Source: Dyella sp. OK004 (GTDB taxonomy: Bacteria > Pseudomonadota > Gammaproteobacteria > Xanthomonadales > Rhodanobacteraceae). From it: 64,000 nt of DNA. The notes beneath the pieces are model-generated. The model was not told the DNA's origin, searched no databases, and saw nothing but the letters and a program-made list of their open reading frames with translations. Made by a program: the position numbers and the translations under genes. Where the stretch lies: positions 930,001 through 994,000 of the forward strand of contig NZ_FOZI01000002.1 in assembly GCF_900114495.1 (NCBI RefSeq), in the 5' to 3' direction. Below, piece after piece: positions 26,719 to 35,687 of this stretch; position 1 is the first letter of the stretch; the number at the start of each line of letters is the position of its first letter.

Positions 26719-27360
26719 TTAGGCGAAGCCGTGCTGCTTGAGAAACGCCTCATCAATACGCGGCGCCTCACCGCTACCAATCAGCCGCTCGATATAGCGC
26801 GCCACCACATCCACCTCGATATTCACCGCATCGCCCGCGCGACGCGCATGGAATGCGGTGTGCTCGACGGTATGCGGAATCAGGTTGACGCCGAAGCGGC
26901 TGCCGGTGACTTCGTTGACGGTAAGGCTGGTGCCGTCGATGCAGATGGAGCCCTTGGCGGCGATGTAGCGCGCCAGCGACGCCGGCACTTCGAACACCCA
27001 GCGCAACGAGCGTCCGTCCGGCGTGATCGACACCACCTTGCCCACACCATCGACATGGCCGGACACCAAATGGCCGCCCAAACGATCGGCAAGGCGCAGC
27101 GCTTTCTCAAGGTTCACCGGGTCGCCCGCCTTGTGCTTGCCCAGTGTGGTAAGCGAGAGCGTTTCGTTGGAAACGTCGGCGCTGAAACCGCGCGGTTCCA
27201 GTGTCACAGCCGTAAGGCACACGCCGGAGACGGCGATGCTGTCGCCCAGTTGCACGTCGGCGAGATCAAGATCGCCTGTATCGACATACAGGCGCACATC
27301 GCCGCCGCGCGGTTCGAGCCGCGCGATACGGCCCACGGTCTGGATGATGCCGGTGAACAT
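26719..27360 (-). CDS. ribE: Riboflavin synthase, alpha chain type (213 aa)
   Basis: Converts two lumazines to riboflavin plus the ribityl-uracil substrate. Two lumazine-synthase-like barrels are visible, each with its repeat signature: MFTGIIQTVGRI with SIAVSGVCLTAV in the first and ISGHVDG-type (LVSGHVDGVG) with SICIDGTSLTVNEV in the second. The start at 27358-27360 has GGGAGG at ideal spacing; that site is buried in a hairpin (27366-27383). First enzyme gene behind the FMN riboswitch. Confidence 0.96.
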   Translation of the reverse strand: MFTGIIQTVGRIARLEPRGGDVRLYVDTGDLDLADVQLGDSIAVSGVCLTAVTLEPRGFSADVSNETLSLTTLGKHKAGDPVNLEKALRLADRLGGHLVSGHVDGVGKVVSITPDGRSLRWVFEVPASLARYIAAKGSICIDGTSLTVNEVTGSRFGVNLIPHTVEHTAFHARRAGDAVNIEVDVVARYIERLIGSGEAPRIDEAFLKQHGFA

Positions 27361-27413
27361 CAGCGCACCTCCCGCTGGAGGTGGATAAAAAAGATCTTCT
27401 TGATAGCAGGCAT
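27360..27413 (-). CDS. Possible 17-codon leader ORF coupled to ribE
   Basis: ATG at 27411-27413 has GGAGA eight bases upstream and opens MPAIKKIFFIHLQREVR, stopping at TGA whose last base is the first base of the ribE ATG (TGATG). Translation of it would open the hairpin that hides the ribE ribosome site. Its own ribosome site lies in the right arm of another hairpin (27418-27448). It may be fortuitous. Confidence 0.3.
   Translation of the reverse strand: MPAIKKIFFIHLQREVR
27366..27383 (-). promoter_or_regulatory. Hairpin masking the ribE Shine-Dalgarno
   Basis: CACCTCC and GGAGGTG form a perfect 7-bp stem around a four-base loop, and the right arm contains the ribE Shine-Dalgarno. This is the expected OFF-state expression platform of a translational FMN riboswitch. 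Confidence 0.72.
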
Positions 27414-27417
27414 GAAA

Positions 27418-27448
27418 CGTTCTCCGCGTGGAGCCAATAGAGAGAACG
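27418..27448 (-). promoter_or_regulatory. Second leader hairpin CGTTCTC/GAGAACG
   Basis: A 7-bp stem in the riboswitch-ribE leader whose right arm (minus strand) includes the Shine-Dalgarno of the possible leader ORF. It could be part of the switching region; no T-tract of a terminator follows. Confidence 0.4.
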
Positions 27449-27496
27449 CCCCAAGGCATGAGGCAGACGCACGGCCGCGAAGCCGTTCGCCATGCC

Positions 27497-27688
27497 GTCT
27501 TCTTTCATCCGGACTGTGAGGAAGCTGCTGCCAGCTTCCAACCGTCGGCTCCGGCATTCGACCGGATCTGCTGACCCTTCGCGACCGAGATCGGCGAAGG
27601 CGCTCGCGGGCTCGTTGCCGGCACATCCCAAACATGGGTTGCCCTTCAACCTACCGCCGGTGGGGAATTTCACCCCGCCCTGAAGACG
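27497..27688 (-). ncRNA. FMN riboswitch (RFN element)
   Basis: On the minus strand the conserved RFN blocks appear in order: P1 arm GTCTTC, then GGGGTGAAATTCCCCACCGG and CGGTAG, a variable arm, GAGCC near GCCGGAGCCGACGG, and the 3' block CAGTCCGGATGAAAGAAGAC that closes P1 (GTCTTC 27682-27687 with GAAGAC 27497-27502). It senses FMN and here controls ribE and the genes behind it (ribBA, ldcA, ribH, nusB). ribD is 5 kb upstream and is not under it. Confidence 0.95.
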
Positions 27689-27866
27689 CTATGGATAGTT
27701 GCCGGCATAGCCGGCCCGCGGATTCTAGCACTCCGTCCTGCGGCTTCCGCCGGCATCACTAGGCTCACGCACCGAACGCTGCGTTCCCGGCGGCCCTCCG
27801 AAAACGGCGTCATGCATGTGGCGCGACCCGCCTACCGGGCATTGTCCTTCGCACGCGATCCGCATA

Positions 27867-27889
27867 CTATTGCGAATCATTCTCGTTTG
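27867..27889 (+). promoter_or_regulatory. Fur box upstream of the TonB-dependent receptor
   Basis: TTGCGAATCATTCTCGTTT is close to the Fur consensus (AATGATAATCATT family; here GAGAATGATTCGCAA on the other strand). It lies about 70-90 bases before the receptor start. Iron repression is expected. Confidence 0.7.
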
Positions 27890-27957
27890 ATCGACCGCGC
27901 GACAGGCACGCCACACCAGGCCAACCCAGGGCGCCGGAACCCCACCAAGGAAAATCC

Positions 27958-30042
27958 ATGCGCTACCCCGTTGGCCTGTCGGCCCTGGGTCTGGTCGCGG
28001 CGTGCGCGCACGCCCAAGCCGGCCAAGTCGAGCCCACCGTTTCCACACTGCAGTCGATCGACGTGCAGGGGCATACGGACAAGGGGCTGGTGGGTCAACG
28101 CGTCGGTGTCGGCGCGTTCCGCGATCAATCCATCATGGACGTGCCCGCCACCATCAACGTCGCTACCCGCGACCTGCTCGATGCGCAGGCCGACGTGAGT
28201 CTCTACGACGTGCTGCGCAACACCGCTGGCGTCACCAGGCAGCAGCTCAGCGGCGAGGTGTTCGACAACCTGTCTATGCGCGGCGTCACCCTCGACAACC
28301 GCAGCAACTACCGGCTCAACGGATCGCTGCCCTTACTCAACCTCACCGAGCTGCCGCTGGAAGACAAAGAACGCGTGGAAGTGCTCAAGGGCGTGTCCGC
28401 GCTCTACTACGGCTACACCGCACCCGGCGGCGTGGTGAACATGGTGACTAAGCGCGCCGGCAACCAGCCGGTGACCACGCTCGGCCTCAGTATCGACAAC
28501 AACGGCGGCACCATCGGCCAGCTCGACGTCGGCCGCCGCTTCGGTGACCACCAGCAATACGGCGCGCGTTTCAACCTGGCCGGCGGCAGCCTGCAATCGC
28601 CGGTGGACGGCATCGACGGTGACAAACGCATGGCCAGCGCGGCGCTCGACTGGCGCGTCAACGACCGGCTGAACCTGCGCGCTGACCTGGAGTATTTCCG
28701 TAAGAAGCTCGGCGAGCAGAGCGTGATCACCCAGCCCGCCGCGAAAAACGGCAGCATCGAGCTACCGCGCATGCCTGATCCCAGCAAGCGCCTGTCGCCC
28801 GACTGGGCCGACTTTGTCGCGCATGGCGGCAACGTGCTGCTGCATGCCGACTACGCAGTGAGCGCGCAATGGCTGGCAACGCTCGAAGCCGGCCGCGCTG
28901 ATCTCACTCGCGATCGACGTGCCTTTACGGAGATCAGGAACTACAACCCGCTCACCGGCCGGGGCACGCTCGCCGGCAATCGCCAGAGCGCCGCCAGCTG
29001 GAACAACCAGAATCTGCGCGCCGAACTGTTCGGCAGCTTCGCCACCGGCGCGGTGGGGCATGAACTGACCATTGGCGCGGCGCAGACCAAGTCGAACCAG
29101 GACCAGACCGTAACCGGCCAGTTCACCGGCGCGCAGAATCTCTACGATCCGATCACGGTACCGTGGCTGCCGGTCACCAAGACCACCGTCACGCCCGCCT
29201 TGAACGCGGTGGACCGCGGTCTGTACGTCACCGACCGCATGAGCTTCTCCGAGCATTGGCAGACCATTCTCGGCGCGCGCTATACCCGCTACACCAGCGA
29301 CCAGGGCAGCAATCACTACAAGGCGAGCAAGACCACGCCGCTCGCCGCGCTGATCTACAAGTTCAACCCGCGCCTGATGGCTTACGCCTCGTATGCCACT
29401 GGCATCGAACAGGGCGACCGCGCGCCGAATACCGCGATCAACGTCAACGAGGCCCTGCCCCCGTCGATCAGCAAGCAGAAGGAAGTCGGCCTGCGCTGGC
29501 AGCCCAGCGATCGGCTGCTGCTTTCCAGTGCCGTGTTCGATATCGATCGCGCAGCCAGCTACGTCAATGACAGCGGCCTGTTCGTGCAGAGCGGCCGCCT
29601 GCGCTACCGTGGCATCGAACTGAATGCGCAAGGCCAGCTATCGCATGACTGGTCGCTGCAGTTCTCCACGCAGTATCTGCAGGCGCGCTTCCGCGACATC
29701 AGCACCGCGCTGGAAGACAAGACACCGGAAAACACGCCCGCCGTCACTGCCAGCCTGTTCGCCGAATACGCCGTGCCGGTTGTGCCTGGCCTTGCGCTCA
29801 ACGGCGGCCTCTACTTCACCGGACGCCGACCGCTGAACAACGCCAACCAGGGCTACATCGACAATTACACGCTAGTTGGCCTGGGCGCGCGCTACGCCAC
29901 GCAGATGCTCGGCAAGCGAGTGCTGTGGCAGCTCAACGTCGAAAACGCTACGGACAAGCGCTACTGGGCGGCTACCGGCAATAACCGGCTCGCCATGGGG
30001 TTGCCGCGCACGGCCAAGCTGACTGTGAAGATCGACCTGTGA
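27958..30042 (+). CDS. TonB-dependent siderophore receptor (694 aa)
   Basis: Outer-membrane gated porin for an iron complex. After a signal peptide (about 1-20) come a TonB-box-like region, a plug domain (about 55-165: MDVPATINVATRDLL, DVLRNTAGVTRQ, ERVEVLKGVSALYYG, PGGVVNMVTKRA) and a 22-strand barrel ending in a terminal aromatic-type strand (TAKLTVKIDL). The siderophore specificity cannot be told. AAGGA precedes the ATG. It is followed, 11 bases on, by an exported partner gene. A Fur-like box precedes it. The pair is inserted between the FMN riboswitch and ribD. Confidence 0.92.
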   Translation: MRYPVGLSALGLVAACAHAQAGQVEPTVSTLQSIDVQGHTDKGLVGQRVGVGAFRDQSIMDVPATINVATRDLLDAQADVSLYDVLRNTAGVTRQQLSGEVFDNLSMRGVTLDNRSNYRLNGSLPLLNLTELPLEDKERVEVLKGVSALYYGYTAPGGVVNMVTKRAGNQPVTTLGLSIDNNGGTIGQLDVGRRFGDHQQYGARFNLAGGSLQSPVDGIDGDKRMASAALDWRVNDRLNLRADLEYFRKKLGEQSVITQPAAKNGSIELPRMPDPSKRLSPDWADFVAHGGNVLLHADYAVSAQWLATLEAGRADLTRDRRAFTEIRNYNPLTGRGTLAGNRQSAASWNNQNLRAELFGSFATGAVGHELTIGAAQTKSNQDQTVTGQFTGAQNLYDPITVPWLPVTKTTVTPALNAVDRGLYVTDRMSFSEHWQTILGARYTRYTSDQGSNHYKASKTTPLAALIYKFNPRLMAYASYATGIEQGDRAPNTAINVNEALPPSISKQKEVGLRWQPSDRLLLSSAVFDIDRAASYVNDSGLFVQSGRLRYRGIELNAQGQLSHDWSLQFSTQYLQARFRDISTALEDKTPENTPAVTASLFAEYAVPVVPGLALNGGLYFTGRRPLNNANQGYIDNYTLVGLGARYATQMLGKRVLWQLNVENATDKRYWAATGNNRLAMGLPRTAKLTVKIDL

Positions 30043-30053
30043 GGACTTGGACC

Positions 30054-30755
30054 ATGACCGCTTCTTTCCTGCGCAGCATTGCTGCCCTCGCCCTGCTCTG
30101 CTTGTGTGTCGTATCGGCACAAGCTGTGGCCGCCAGCCACGGCAAGAACGTGTTGCTAGTGGTGCGCAAGGACGGCAAGAGCCTCGCCTACGATCAGAAG
30201 ATCGAACAGCATCTGGCGGCACGCGGCTTCACCGTCACGCTGTATGACCAGTATCAGCCGGCCGCCAAGGCCAAGGATTTCGATCTGGTGGTGCTCTCCT
30301 CCACAGTGCGTTCGCGCGACCTGCTCGGTGCGTACCGCGATACGCCGGTGCCGTTGGTGACCTGGGAAAGCGATCTGCTCGACGACATGGGCATGAGCGG
30401 CAAACATCCCGACACCGACTTCGGCAAGACCGACAAGCAACACGCCCTATGGCTAGTCAATGCCCCACACCCACTGGCGGCCGGTTTGCCGGCCGGCATC
30501 GTCAACGTGTACGTGAAGAATGCCCCGATGAACTGGGGCAAGCCCGGACTGGGCGCCAGCATCATCGCCACGCTGGCCGGCGAACCCGAGAAAGTTGCCA
30601 TCTTCGGCTACGAGAAAGGCGCCACGATGGACTACGAAACGCTGGCGCCCGCGCGGCGGGTGATGTTCTTTCTCGACAACGAGACCTTCGACAACCTCAC
30701 GCCCGAAGGCTACAAGTTGTTCGATGCAGCGATCGACTGGGCGCTGGCGCGCTGA
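30054..30755 (+). CDS. Exported protein of unknown function paired with the TonB receptor (233 aa)
   Basis: The signal peptide (LALLCLCVVSAQAVAASHG) is clear. The mature part begins NVLLVVRKDGKSL, has an alternating fold with DFDLVVLSSTVRSRDLLG and PVPLVTWESDLLDDMGM, and KVAIFGYEKGATM, reminiscent of ThuA/glutamine-amidotransferase-like flavodoxin folds but without a catalytic Cys that I can assign. It starts with GAGGA before the ATG, 11 bases after the receptor stop, so it is in the same operon and probably assists with the imported iron complex. Confidence 0.72.
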   Translation: MTASFLRSIAALALLCLCVVSAQAVAASHGKNVLLVVRKDGKSLAYDQKIEQHLAARGFTVTLYDQYQPAAKAKDFDLVVLSSTVRSRDLLGAYRDTPVPLVTWESDLLDDMGMSGKHPDTDFGKTDKQHALWLVNAPHPLAAGLPAGIVNVYVKNAPMNWGKPGLGASIIATLAGEPEKVAIFGYEKGATMDYETLAPARRVMFFLDNETFDNLTPEGYKLFDAAIDWALAR

Positions 30756-30773
30756 GCCTCGCTCAGCGCTTTA
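30749..30773 (+). terminator. Terminator-like hairpin at a convergent gene junction
   Basis: A perfect 9-bp stem GCGCTGAGC-CTC-GCTCAGCGC followed by TTTAA begins inside the last codons of the exported protein gene and separates it from the convergent oxidoreductase gene. It may work for both strands; the T-run is short. Confidence 0.6.
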
Positions 30774-31778
30774 AGCAGTAGCTCGCGACCGGTATTCCCG
30801 CAGCACTTGATCCATCACCCAACTGGTACGCGCACCCGTTTCGGCGGTGGACGGACAGGCACCGGCCTGGCCAGTAAGTTCGGCGACGATGGTCTCGATC
30901 AGCGGCTGCTGGATATGCCGTGGGTTCTCGACATGGAACTCCCTGCTGCCGTCCGCGTTCTCCACGCGGATCGCACCGTCGCCGAACGTGGCGAAACTGA
31001 TCCGCCCCCGATCGCCCACCACTTCGATGCAGTCGTGATGCTTGAAGCTATCGAAATTCCACAGACCCGTGCCGAGCACGCCGTTGCCGAAAGCAAACGA
31101 CATAGCCACGGTATCCTCCGGCGGATACGCCTTGAGCTGATTGCTCGCATGACCGGTCACCGACACGATCGGTCCGAACAGCCAGTCGAGGATATCCAGC
31201 GTGTGGCAGCCGATATCCATGAACACGCCACCGCCGGAAATCTCGGGAACGACGTGCCACGGCAAATTGTTCCTGTCGTGATAACGCGGATGGTGCGGCT
31301 CATACAGCACGGTGTTGACGATACGTGGCGTGCCGATCACCTTCGACTCGAACAGCAGCTCGCGCACCTTGTGGAAGCGCGGCAGCATGCGGCGGTAATA
31401 CGCTACGAACACTGGCACCTTCGCCTCGCGTCCGGCGCGGATGATCGCCTCGCATTCGGCGTGGTCCATCGCCATCGGCTTTTCCACATACACCGGCTTG
31501 CCCGCGGCGATGCTCATCAGCGCGTACTGCTTGTGGGTGGAAGGCGGTGTCGCAACGTAGACGGCGTCCACATCCGGATCGGCGATCAGCAAGGCAGCAT
31601 CGTCATACCACTTCGGTACGCCGTGGCGCTGCGCGTAATCGCGCGCCTTGTCGCCATCGCGGCGCATCACCGCCACCAGCGCGGAATGCGGTGCCTTCTG
31701 GAAGCCCGGGCCGCTCTTCAGCTCGGTAACGTTGCCGCAGCCGATGATGCCCCAGCGAATGGTTTTCGCGTTGCTCAT
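30771..31778 (-). CDS. Gfo/Idh/MocA family oxidoreductase (335 aa)
   Basis: The N-terminal Rossmann domain has WGIIGCGNVTELK and the conserved EKP segment (YVEKPMAM) used in catalysis of this sugar/inositol dehydrogenase family; the C-terminal domain carries GGGVFMDIGCHTLDILDWL with the usual His. It oxidises or reduces a polyol or sugar with NAD(P). Its start overlaps the stop of the upstream PhyH gene by four bases, so the two enzymes very likely act in one pathway. Substrate not assignable. Confidence 0.9.
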   Translation of the reverse strand: MSNAKTIRWGIIGCGNVTELKSGPGFQKAPHSALVAVMRRDGDKARDYAQRHGVPKWYDDAALLIADPDVDAVYVATPPSTHKQYALMSIAAGKPVYVEKPMAMDHAECEAIIRAGREAKVPVFVAYYRRMLPRFHKVRELLFESKVIGTPRIVNTVLYEPHHPRYHDRNNLPWHVVPEISGGGVFMDIGCHTLDILDWLFGPIVSVTGHASNQLKAYPPEDTVAMSFAFGNGVLGTGLWNFDSFKHHDCIEVVGDRGRISFATFGDGAIRVENADGSREFHVENPRHIQQPLIETIVAELTGQAGACPSTAETGARTSWVMDQVLREYRSRATA

Positions 31779-32617
31779 TTGATGACGAATTCCTTGCTGA
31801 TGAACTGCTGGTGCCAGGCATGGTACTGGTCGACTTGCGGATGACGCTCGCGCTCGGCGATATGCGCCTCTAGCGCAGCGCGCACATCCGGCGCCAGACC
31901 GCCGAGATATTCCGGTGTGTACTCACGGTGATCGAGCACGCCAAAGTGGCAGGTTGGCTCGTACTGGCTGGAGTGGAAACCGAGATGGATGGTGATGCGC
32001 CGTTCCGCGAGGACACCGGCGTAGCCGCGATGCACCGCGTAGTTGTTGTAGAACACCGCCTGTCCCGGCTGCAGCAGCAGCTGGCGACCTTCATCCAGCT
32101 CCGGCTGCGCATCCACCGGTGCGATACGTAGATCATTGCCAAAGATGTGCTGCTCGGCCTCGTTGAGCGGGCGCCGATGACTGCCCGGCACGATCCACAG
32201 ACAGGGATCGAGCGTCAGCGAGATGTTCGCCTGCACGTAGTTGTAGTGGTAGTCGGCACTGAACCAGTGCGGGTCGATTTGCTCGTCCGGCACCTGCATC
32301 AGGTCGCGGTGCCACCCCTGGCGATAGTCGACACCGGCATCCGCGTAGAACAGTGAGGCACCGTCGATGATGATGCCGTCGCCGAGCAGATCGGCAGCCA
32401 TGTCCCGGATGGCCGGCTGGCAGATGATGTCCTGCACCGCGCGGACATCTTTGCCCGGCTGCAGGAATTGCAGATTCATCATCTTGCCGTGTTCGCCGCG
32501 CTCGCGGCGTGCCGTCTCGACGGCGTCCACATATCGCGCGATATCGCCGGCATCCAATACCTGGCGGATCACATAACCCTGGGTCCGGAACTGCTCCAGC
32601 TCCGTCTTGGCAAGCAT
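31775..32617 (-). CDS. Phytanoyl-CoA dioxygenase (PhyH) family Fe(II)/2-oxoglutarate oxygenase (280 aa)
   Basis: A jelly-roll oxygenase with facial triad His103-x-Asp105 (WHRDLM) and His196 (YAVHRGYAG) and a basic residue two positions on for 2-oxoglutarate. Members hydroxylate varied small molecules (acyl-CoA, ectoine, mycosporine-like and others). It overlaps the downstream Gfo/Idh/MocA gene by four bases (ATGA). A hydroxylation followed by dehydrogenation is a sensible combined reaction, but this is inference. Confidence 0.88.
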   Translation of the reverse strand: MLAKTELEQFRTQGYVIRQVLDAGDIARYVDAVETARRERGEHGKMMNLQFLQPGKDVRAVQDIICQPAIRDMAADLLGDGIIIDGASLFYADAGVDYRQGWHRDLMQVPDEQIDPHWFSADYHYNYVQANISLTLDPCLWIVPGSHRRPLNEAEQHIFGNDLRIAPVDAQPELDEGRQLLLQPGQAVFYNNYAVHRGYAGVLAERRITIHLGFHSSQYEPTCHFGVLDHREYTPEYLGGLAPDVRAALEAHIAERERHPQVDQYHAWHQQFISKEFVIK

Positions 32618-32640
32618 GTCGGTCCCCTATGCCTGGTTGT

Positions 32641-33762
32641 CTAAACTTTGTTGTCGCGGGCCATCGGCGCGGGACGCAGCCGCAGCCGGATATCCGATCC
32701 CAGCATACGCTGGTCGAGCAGCTGCAGATTCCAGCGTTCGCTCATGTCACTCAGTGCGGGCAGCTGCAGCAACGGACGCCCTTGGTCGCCCAGCAGCAGA
32801 GGTGCCACATAGATCAGCAGCTCGTCCGCGAGACCGGCCGCCACCAACGCACCGCAAAGCGTCGCGCCGGCTTCCACGTGCACCTCGTTGCAGCCGCGTT
32901 CGGCAAGCAGGCGGAGTACCGCCGCTAGATCCAGTTGGCCGTTCTTTTCTGCCACCGCCGTGTACTGGACGTTGTCGGCCTGCGTCAGCGCCTTCGCGCC
33001 TTCAGCGTGCAGCACCAGGGTGGGCGCGTCGCCGTCGAAAACGTGGCTCACCACAGGCGTGCGTAGCTGGCGATCCAGCACCACGCGCAGCGGCGGAGCG
33101 AATGCCTCGTCGTTCGGTAGACGCACGGTCAGATGCGGGTTATCCGCCAACACCGTGCCACTGCCTGTAAGGATCGCGGAACAGCGCGCACGCCAGCGCT
33201 GCACGTCCGCACGCGCGGCCTCACCGGTGATCCACTTCGAGGTGCCGTCCGCCAATGCGGTGCGCCCATCCAGACTCATCGCCAGCTTCACGCGCAGCCA
33301 CGGACGGCCGCGCTCGATGCGGCTGAAGAAACCGATATTGAGTTCGCGCCCGGCCTCGCGCATCAGGCCCGAGTCAACGGTAATGCCGGCGTCGCGGAGT
33401 TTGCCGATACCGCGTCCCGCCACTTGCGGAAAAGGATCTTCGGTCGCGATCACCACACGGGACACACCCGCGGCGATCAGCGCATCCGCGCACGGCGGCG
33501 TGCGTCCGTGATGCGCGCAGGGTTCCAGCGTCACATAGGCCGTCGCACCGCGCGCACGTTCGCCCGCCGCGCGCAATGCGAACACTTCCGCATGCGGCTC
33601 ACCGGCGCGCTGGTGCCAGCCCTCACCCACCGCTTCTTCGCCATGCGCGATAACGCAACCGACACGCGGATTTGGTTGGGTGGTGAACAGGCCGCGTTCG
33701 GCCAGGCGCAAGGCCTGCGCCATGTGCTGATGATCGAGAACGCTGAAATGGGAGATCGTCAT
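32641..33762 (-). CDS. ribD: Bifunctional pyrimidine deaminase/reductase RibD (373 aa)
   Basis: N-terminal deaminase (about 1-145) with zinc motif HAE at 58-60 and PCAHHGRTPPC (Cys82, Cys91); C-terminal reductase (about 150-365) with LRVKLAMSLDGRTA, GTVLADNPHLTVR and VHVEAGATLCGALV. It performs steps 2 and 3 of riboflavin synthesis. It lies just after nrdR on the minus strand, but about 5 kb from the rest of the rib genes and on the wrong side of the FMN riboswitch, so its control must differ. Confidence 0.95.
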   Translation of the reverse strand: MTISHFSVLDHQHMAQALRLAERGLFTTQPNPRVGCVIAHGEEAVGEGWHQRAGEPHAEVFALRAAGERARGATAYVTLEPCAHHGRTPPCADALIAAGVSRVVIATEDPFPQVAGRGIGKLRDAGITVDSGLMREAGRELNIGFFSRIERGRPWLRVKLAMSLDGRTALADGTSKWITGEAARADVQRWRARCSAILTGSGTVLADNPHLTVRLPNDEAFAPPLRVVLDRQLRTPVVSHVFDGDAPTLVLHAEGAKALTQADNVQYTAVAEKNGQLDLAAVLRLLAERGCNEVHVEAGATLCGALVAAGLADELLIYVAPLLLGDQGRPLLQLPALSDMSERWNLQLLDQRMLGSDIRLRLRPAPMARDNKV

Positions 33763-33801
33763 GCGGGCATTCTCGCAGAACGCGTGGCCCGCGGAAAAAC
33801 G

Positions 33802-34323
33802 TCAGCCTTTCTTACTGCGCTTGATGCCGCCTTCGCCGAGCAGCGACAGCTGCAGGTTCTCGAGGCCCGGCAGATCGCGCTCGAGCTTCTCGATTTCCTC
33901 GCGGAACGCCTGCACGTCCTCGAACTTGCGGTAGACCGAGGCGAAGCGCACATAAGCGACCTGGTCGAGCTTCTTCAGTTCGCGCATCACCAATTCGCCG
34001 ATCTGGCGCGACGGCACTTCGCGATCGCCGCTCTTGCGCAGGTCGTTGATGATGGTGCGCACGGAGACATCCACCGCATCGCTCGCTACCGGCCGCTTCT
34101 GCAAGGCGCGCTCGAAACTCACGCGCAGCTTGCGCTCGTCAAAACTCTCGCGCCGTTCACCGCTCTTTACGATCGCCGGCAGCTTTAACTCTGCCGTCTC
34201 GAAGGTATTGAAGCGCTCGCCGCATTGCGGACACTCGCGACGACGGCGCACGGTGGCGCCGTCCTCGGCAAGGCGTGAATCGATCACGCGCGTGTCTTCA
34301 TGCTGGCAGAAGGGGCAATGCAT
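33802..34323 (-). CDS. nrdR: Transcriptional repressor NrdR (173 aa)
   Basis: Zinc-ribbon (Cys3, Cys6, Cys31, Cys34) plus ATP-cone regulator of ribonucleotide reductase genes. The text [18 protein letters not shown] at the N-terminus and the ATP-cone [14 protein letters not shown] are unmistakable. The tail is a little basic and extended ([13 protein letters not shown]). It lies between glyA and ribD on the same strand, the usual order in many proteobacteria. Confidence 0.96.
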   Translation of the reverse strand: MHCPFCQHEDTRVIDSRLAEDGATVRRRRECPQCGERFNTFETAELKLPAIVKSGERRESFDERKLRVSFERALQKRPVASDAVDVSVRTIINDLRKSGDREVPSRQIGELVMRELKKLDQVAYVRFASVYRKFEDVQAFREEIEKLERDLPGLENLQLSLLGEGGIKRSKKG

Positions 34324-34343
34324 GGTGGGCGACTAGAAGCCTG

Positions 34344-35597
34344 TCAGCCGTAGACCGGGAATTTCTTGCACTGCACCGTGACCTTCTCGCGCACCTTGGC
34401 GAGTACCGACTCATCGGCCGGCGCATCGAGTACGTCGCAGATCCACTGGGTCAGTTCCACCGTGTCGGCCTCTTTATAGCCGCGAGTGGTGATGGCCGGG
34501 GTACCGACGCGCAGGCCGGAGGTGACGAAGGGCTTGCGCGGGTCGTTCGGCACGGCGTTCTTGTTGACGGTGATGTGCGCCTTACCCAGCGCCTCTTCCG
34601 CGTCCTTGCCGGTCACGTCGCGGCCGATCATATCGACCAGCATCAGGTGATTCTCGGTGCCGCCGGAGACGATCTTGTAGCCGCGTTCGATGAAGGTCTT
34701 GGCCATCGCCTTGGCGTTCTTCACCACTTGTGTCTGGTACTCCTTGAACGACGGCTCCAGCGCTTCCTTGAACGCCACGGCCTTGGCCGCGATCACGTGC
34801 ATCAGCGGGCCGCCCTGGATACCGGGGAACACGATCGACTGCAGCTTCTTCTCAATCTCTTCGCCGGCATCCTTGGCGACGATGATCCCGCCGCGCGGGC
34901 CGCGCAGGGTCTTGTGCGTGGTCGAGGTGACGACATGTGCGTGCGGCACCGGATTCGGATACACACCCGCGGCGATCAGGCCGGCGACGTGCGCCATATC
35001 CACGAACAGATAGGCACCAACCTTGTCGGCGATGGCGCGGAAGCGCGCCCAGTCCATCACTTGCGAGTAGGCGCTGAAACCCGCCACGATCATCTTCGGC
35101 TTGTGCTCCAGCGCAAGGCGCTCGACTTCGTCGTAGTCGACCAGGCCCTGGTCGTTCACGCCGTACTGGATCGCGTTGAACAGCTTGCCGGAGATGTTGA
35201 CCTTGGCGCCGTGGGTCAGGTGGCCGCCGTGCGCCAGGCTCATGCCGAGGATGGTGTCGCCCGGAGTCAGCAGCGCGAAGTACACCGCTTGATTGGCCTG
35301 CGAGCCGGAATGCGGCTGCACATTGGCGTAGGTGGCGCCGAACAGCTGCTTGAGGCGGTCGATGGCGAGCTTCTCGGCCACGTCCACGTATTCGCAGCCG
35401 CCGTAGTAGCGCTTGCCCGGATAACCCTCGGCGTACTTGTTGGTGAGCACGCTGCCCTGCGCTTCCATCACGCGCGGGCTGGCGTAGTTCTCCGAAGCAA
35501 TGAGTTCGACGTGGTCTTCCTGACGGCGCGCTTCATCGGCCATGGCCTGGGCCAGTTCAGCGTCGTAACCGGCGATCGTCTCGTTCTTCGGGAACAT
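34344..35597 (-). CDS. glyA: Serine hydroxymethyltransferase (417 aa)
   Basis: PLP enzyme interconverting serine and glycine with tetrahydrofolate. The PLP lysine is Lys229 in [24 protein letters not shown] and the [15 protein letters not shown] segment are signature. The ATG at 35595-35597 gives the standard length; an upstream in-frame start would add a non-conserved tail. First gene of the glyA-nrdR-ribD set, transcribed away from the hydrolase/TetR operon. Confidence 0.97.
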   Translation of the reverse strand: MFPKNETIAGYDAELAQAMADEARRQEDHVELIASENYASPRVMEAQGSVLTNKYAEGYPGKRYYGGCEYVDVAEKLAIDRLKQLFGATYANVQPHSGSQANQAVYFALLTPGDTILGMSLAHGGHLTHGAKVNISGKLFNAIQYGVNDQGLVDYDEVERLALEHKPKMIVAGFSAYSQVMDWARFRAIADKVGAYLFVDMAHVAGLIAAGVYPNPVPHAHVVTSTTHKTLRGPRGGIIVAKDAGEEIEKKLQSIVFPGIQGGPLMHVIAAKAVAFKEALEPSFKEYQTQVVKNAKAMAKTFIERGYKIVSGGTENHLMLVDMIGRDVTGKDAEEALGKAHITVNKNAVPNDPRKPFVTSGLRVGTPAITTRGYKEADTVELTQWICDVLDAPADESVLAKVREKVTVQCKKFPVYG

Positions 35598-35687
35598 TCG
35601 GGCCTCGTCGTGGCAAGCGGGGGAAAGACTCCGGAGTGTAACGGTCATGGGCTATGGCCGGCCACCGGCGGGGCTCTTGTCCGCACA

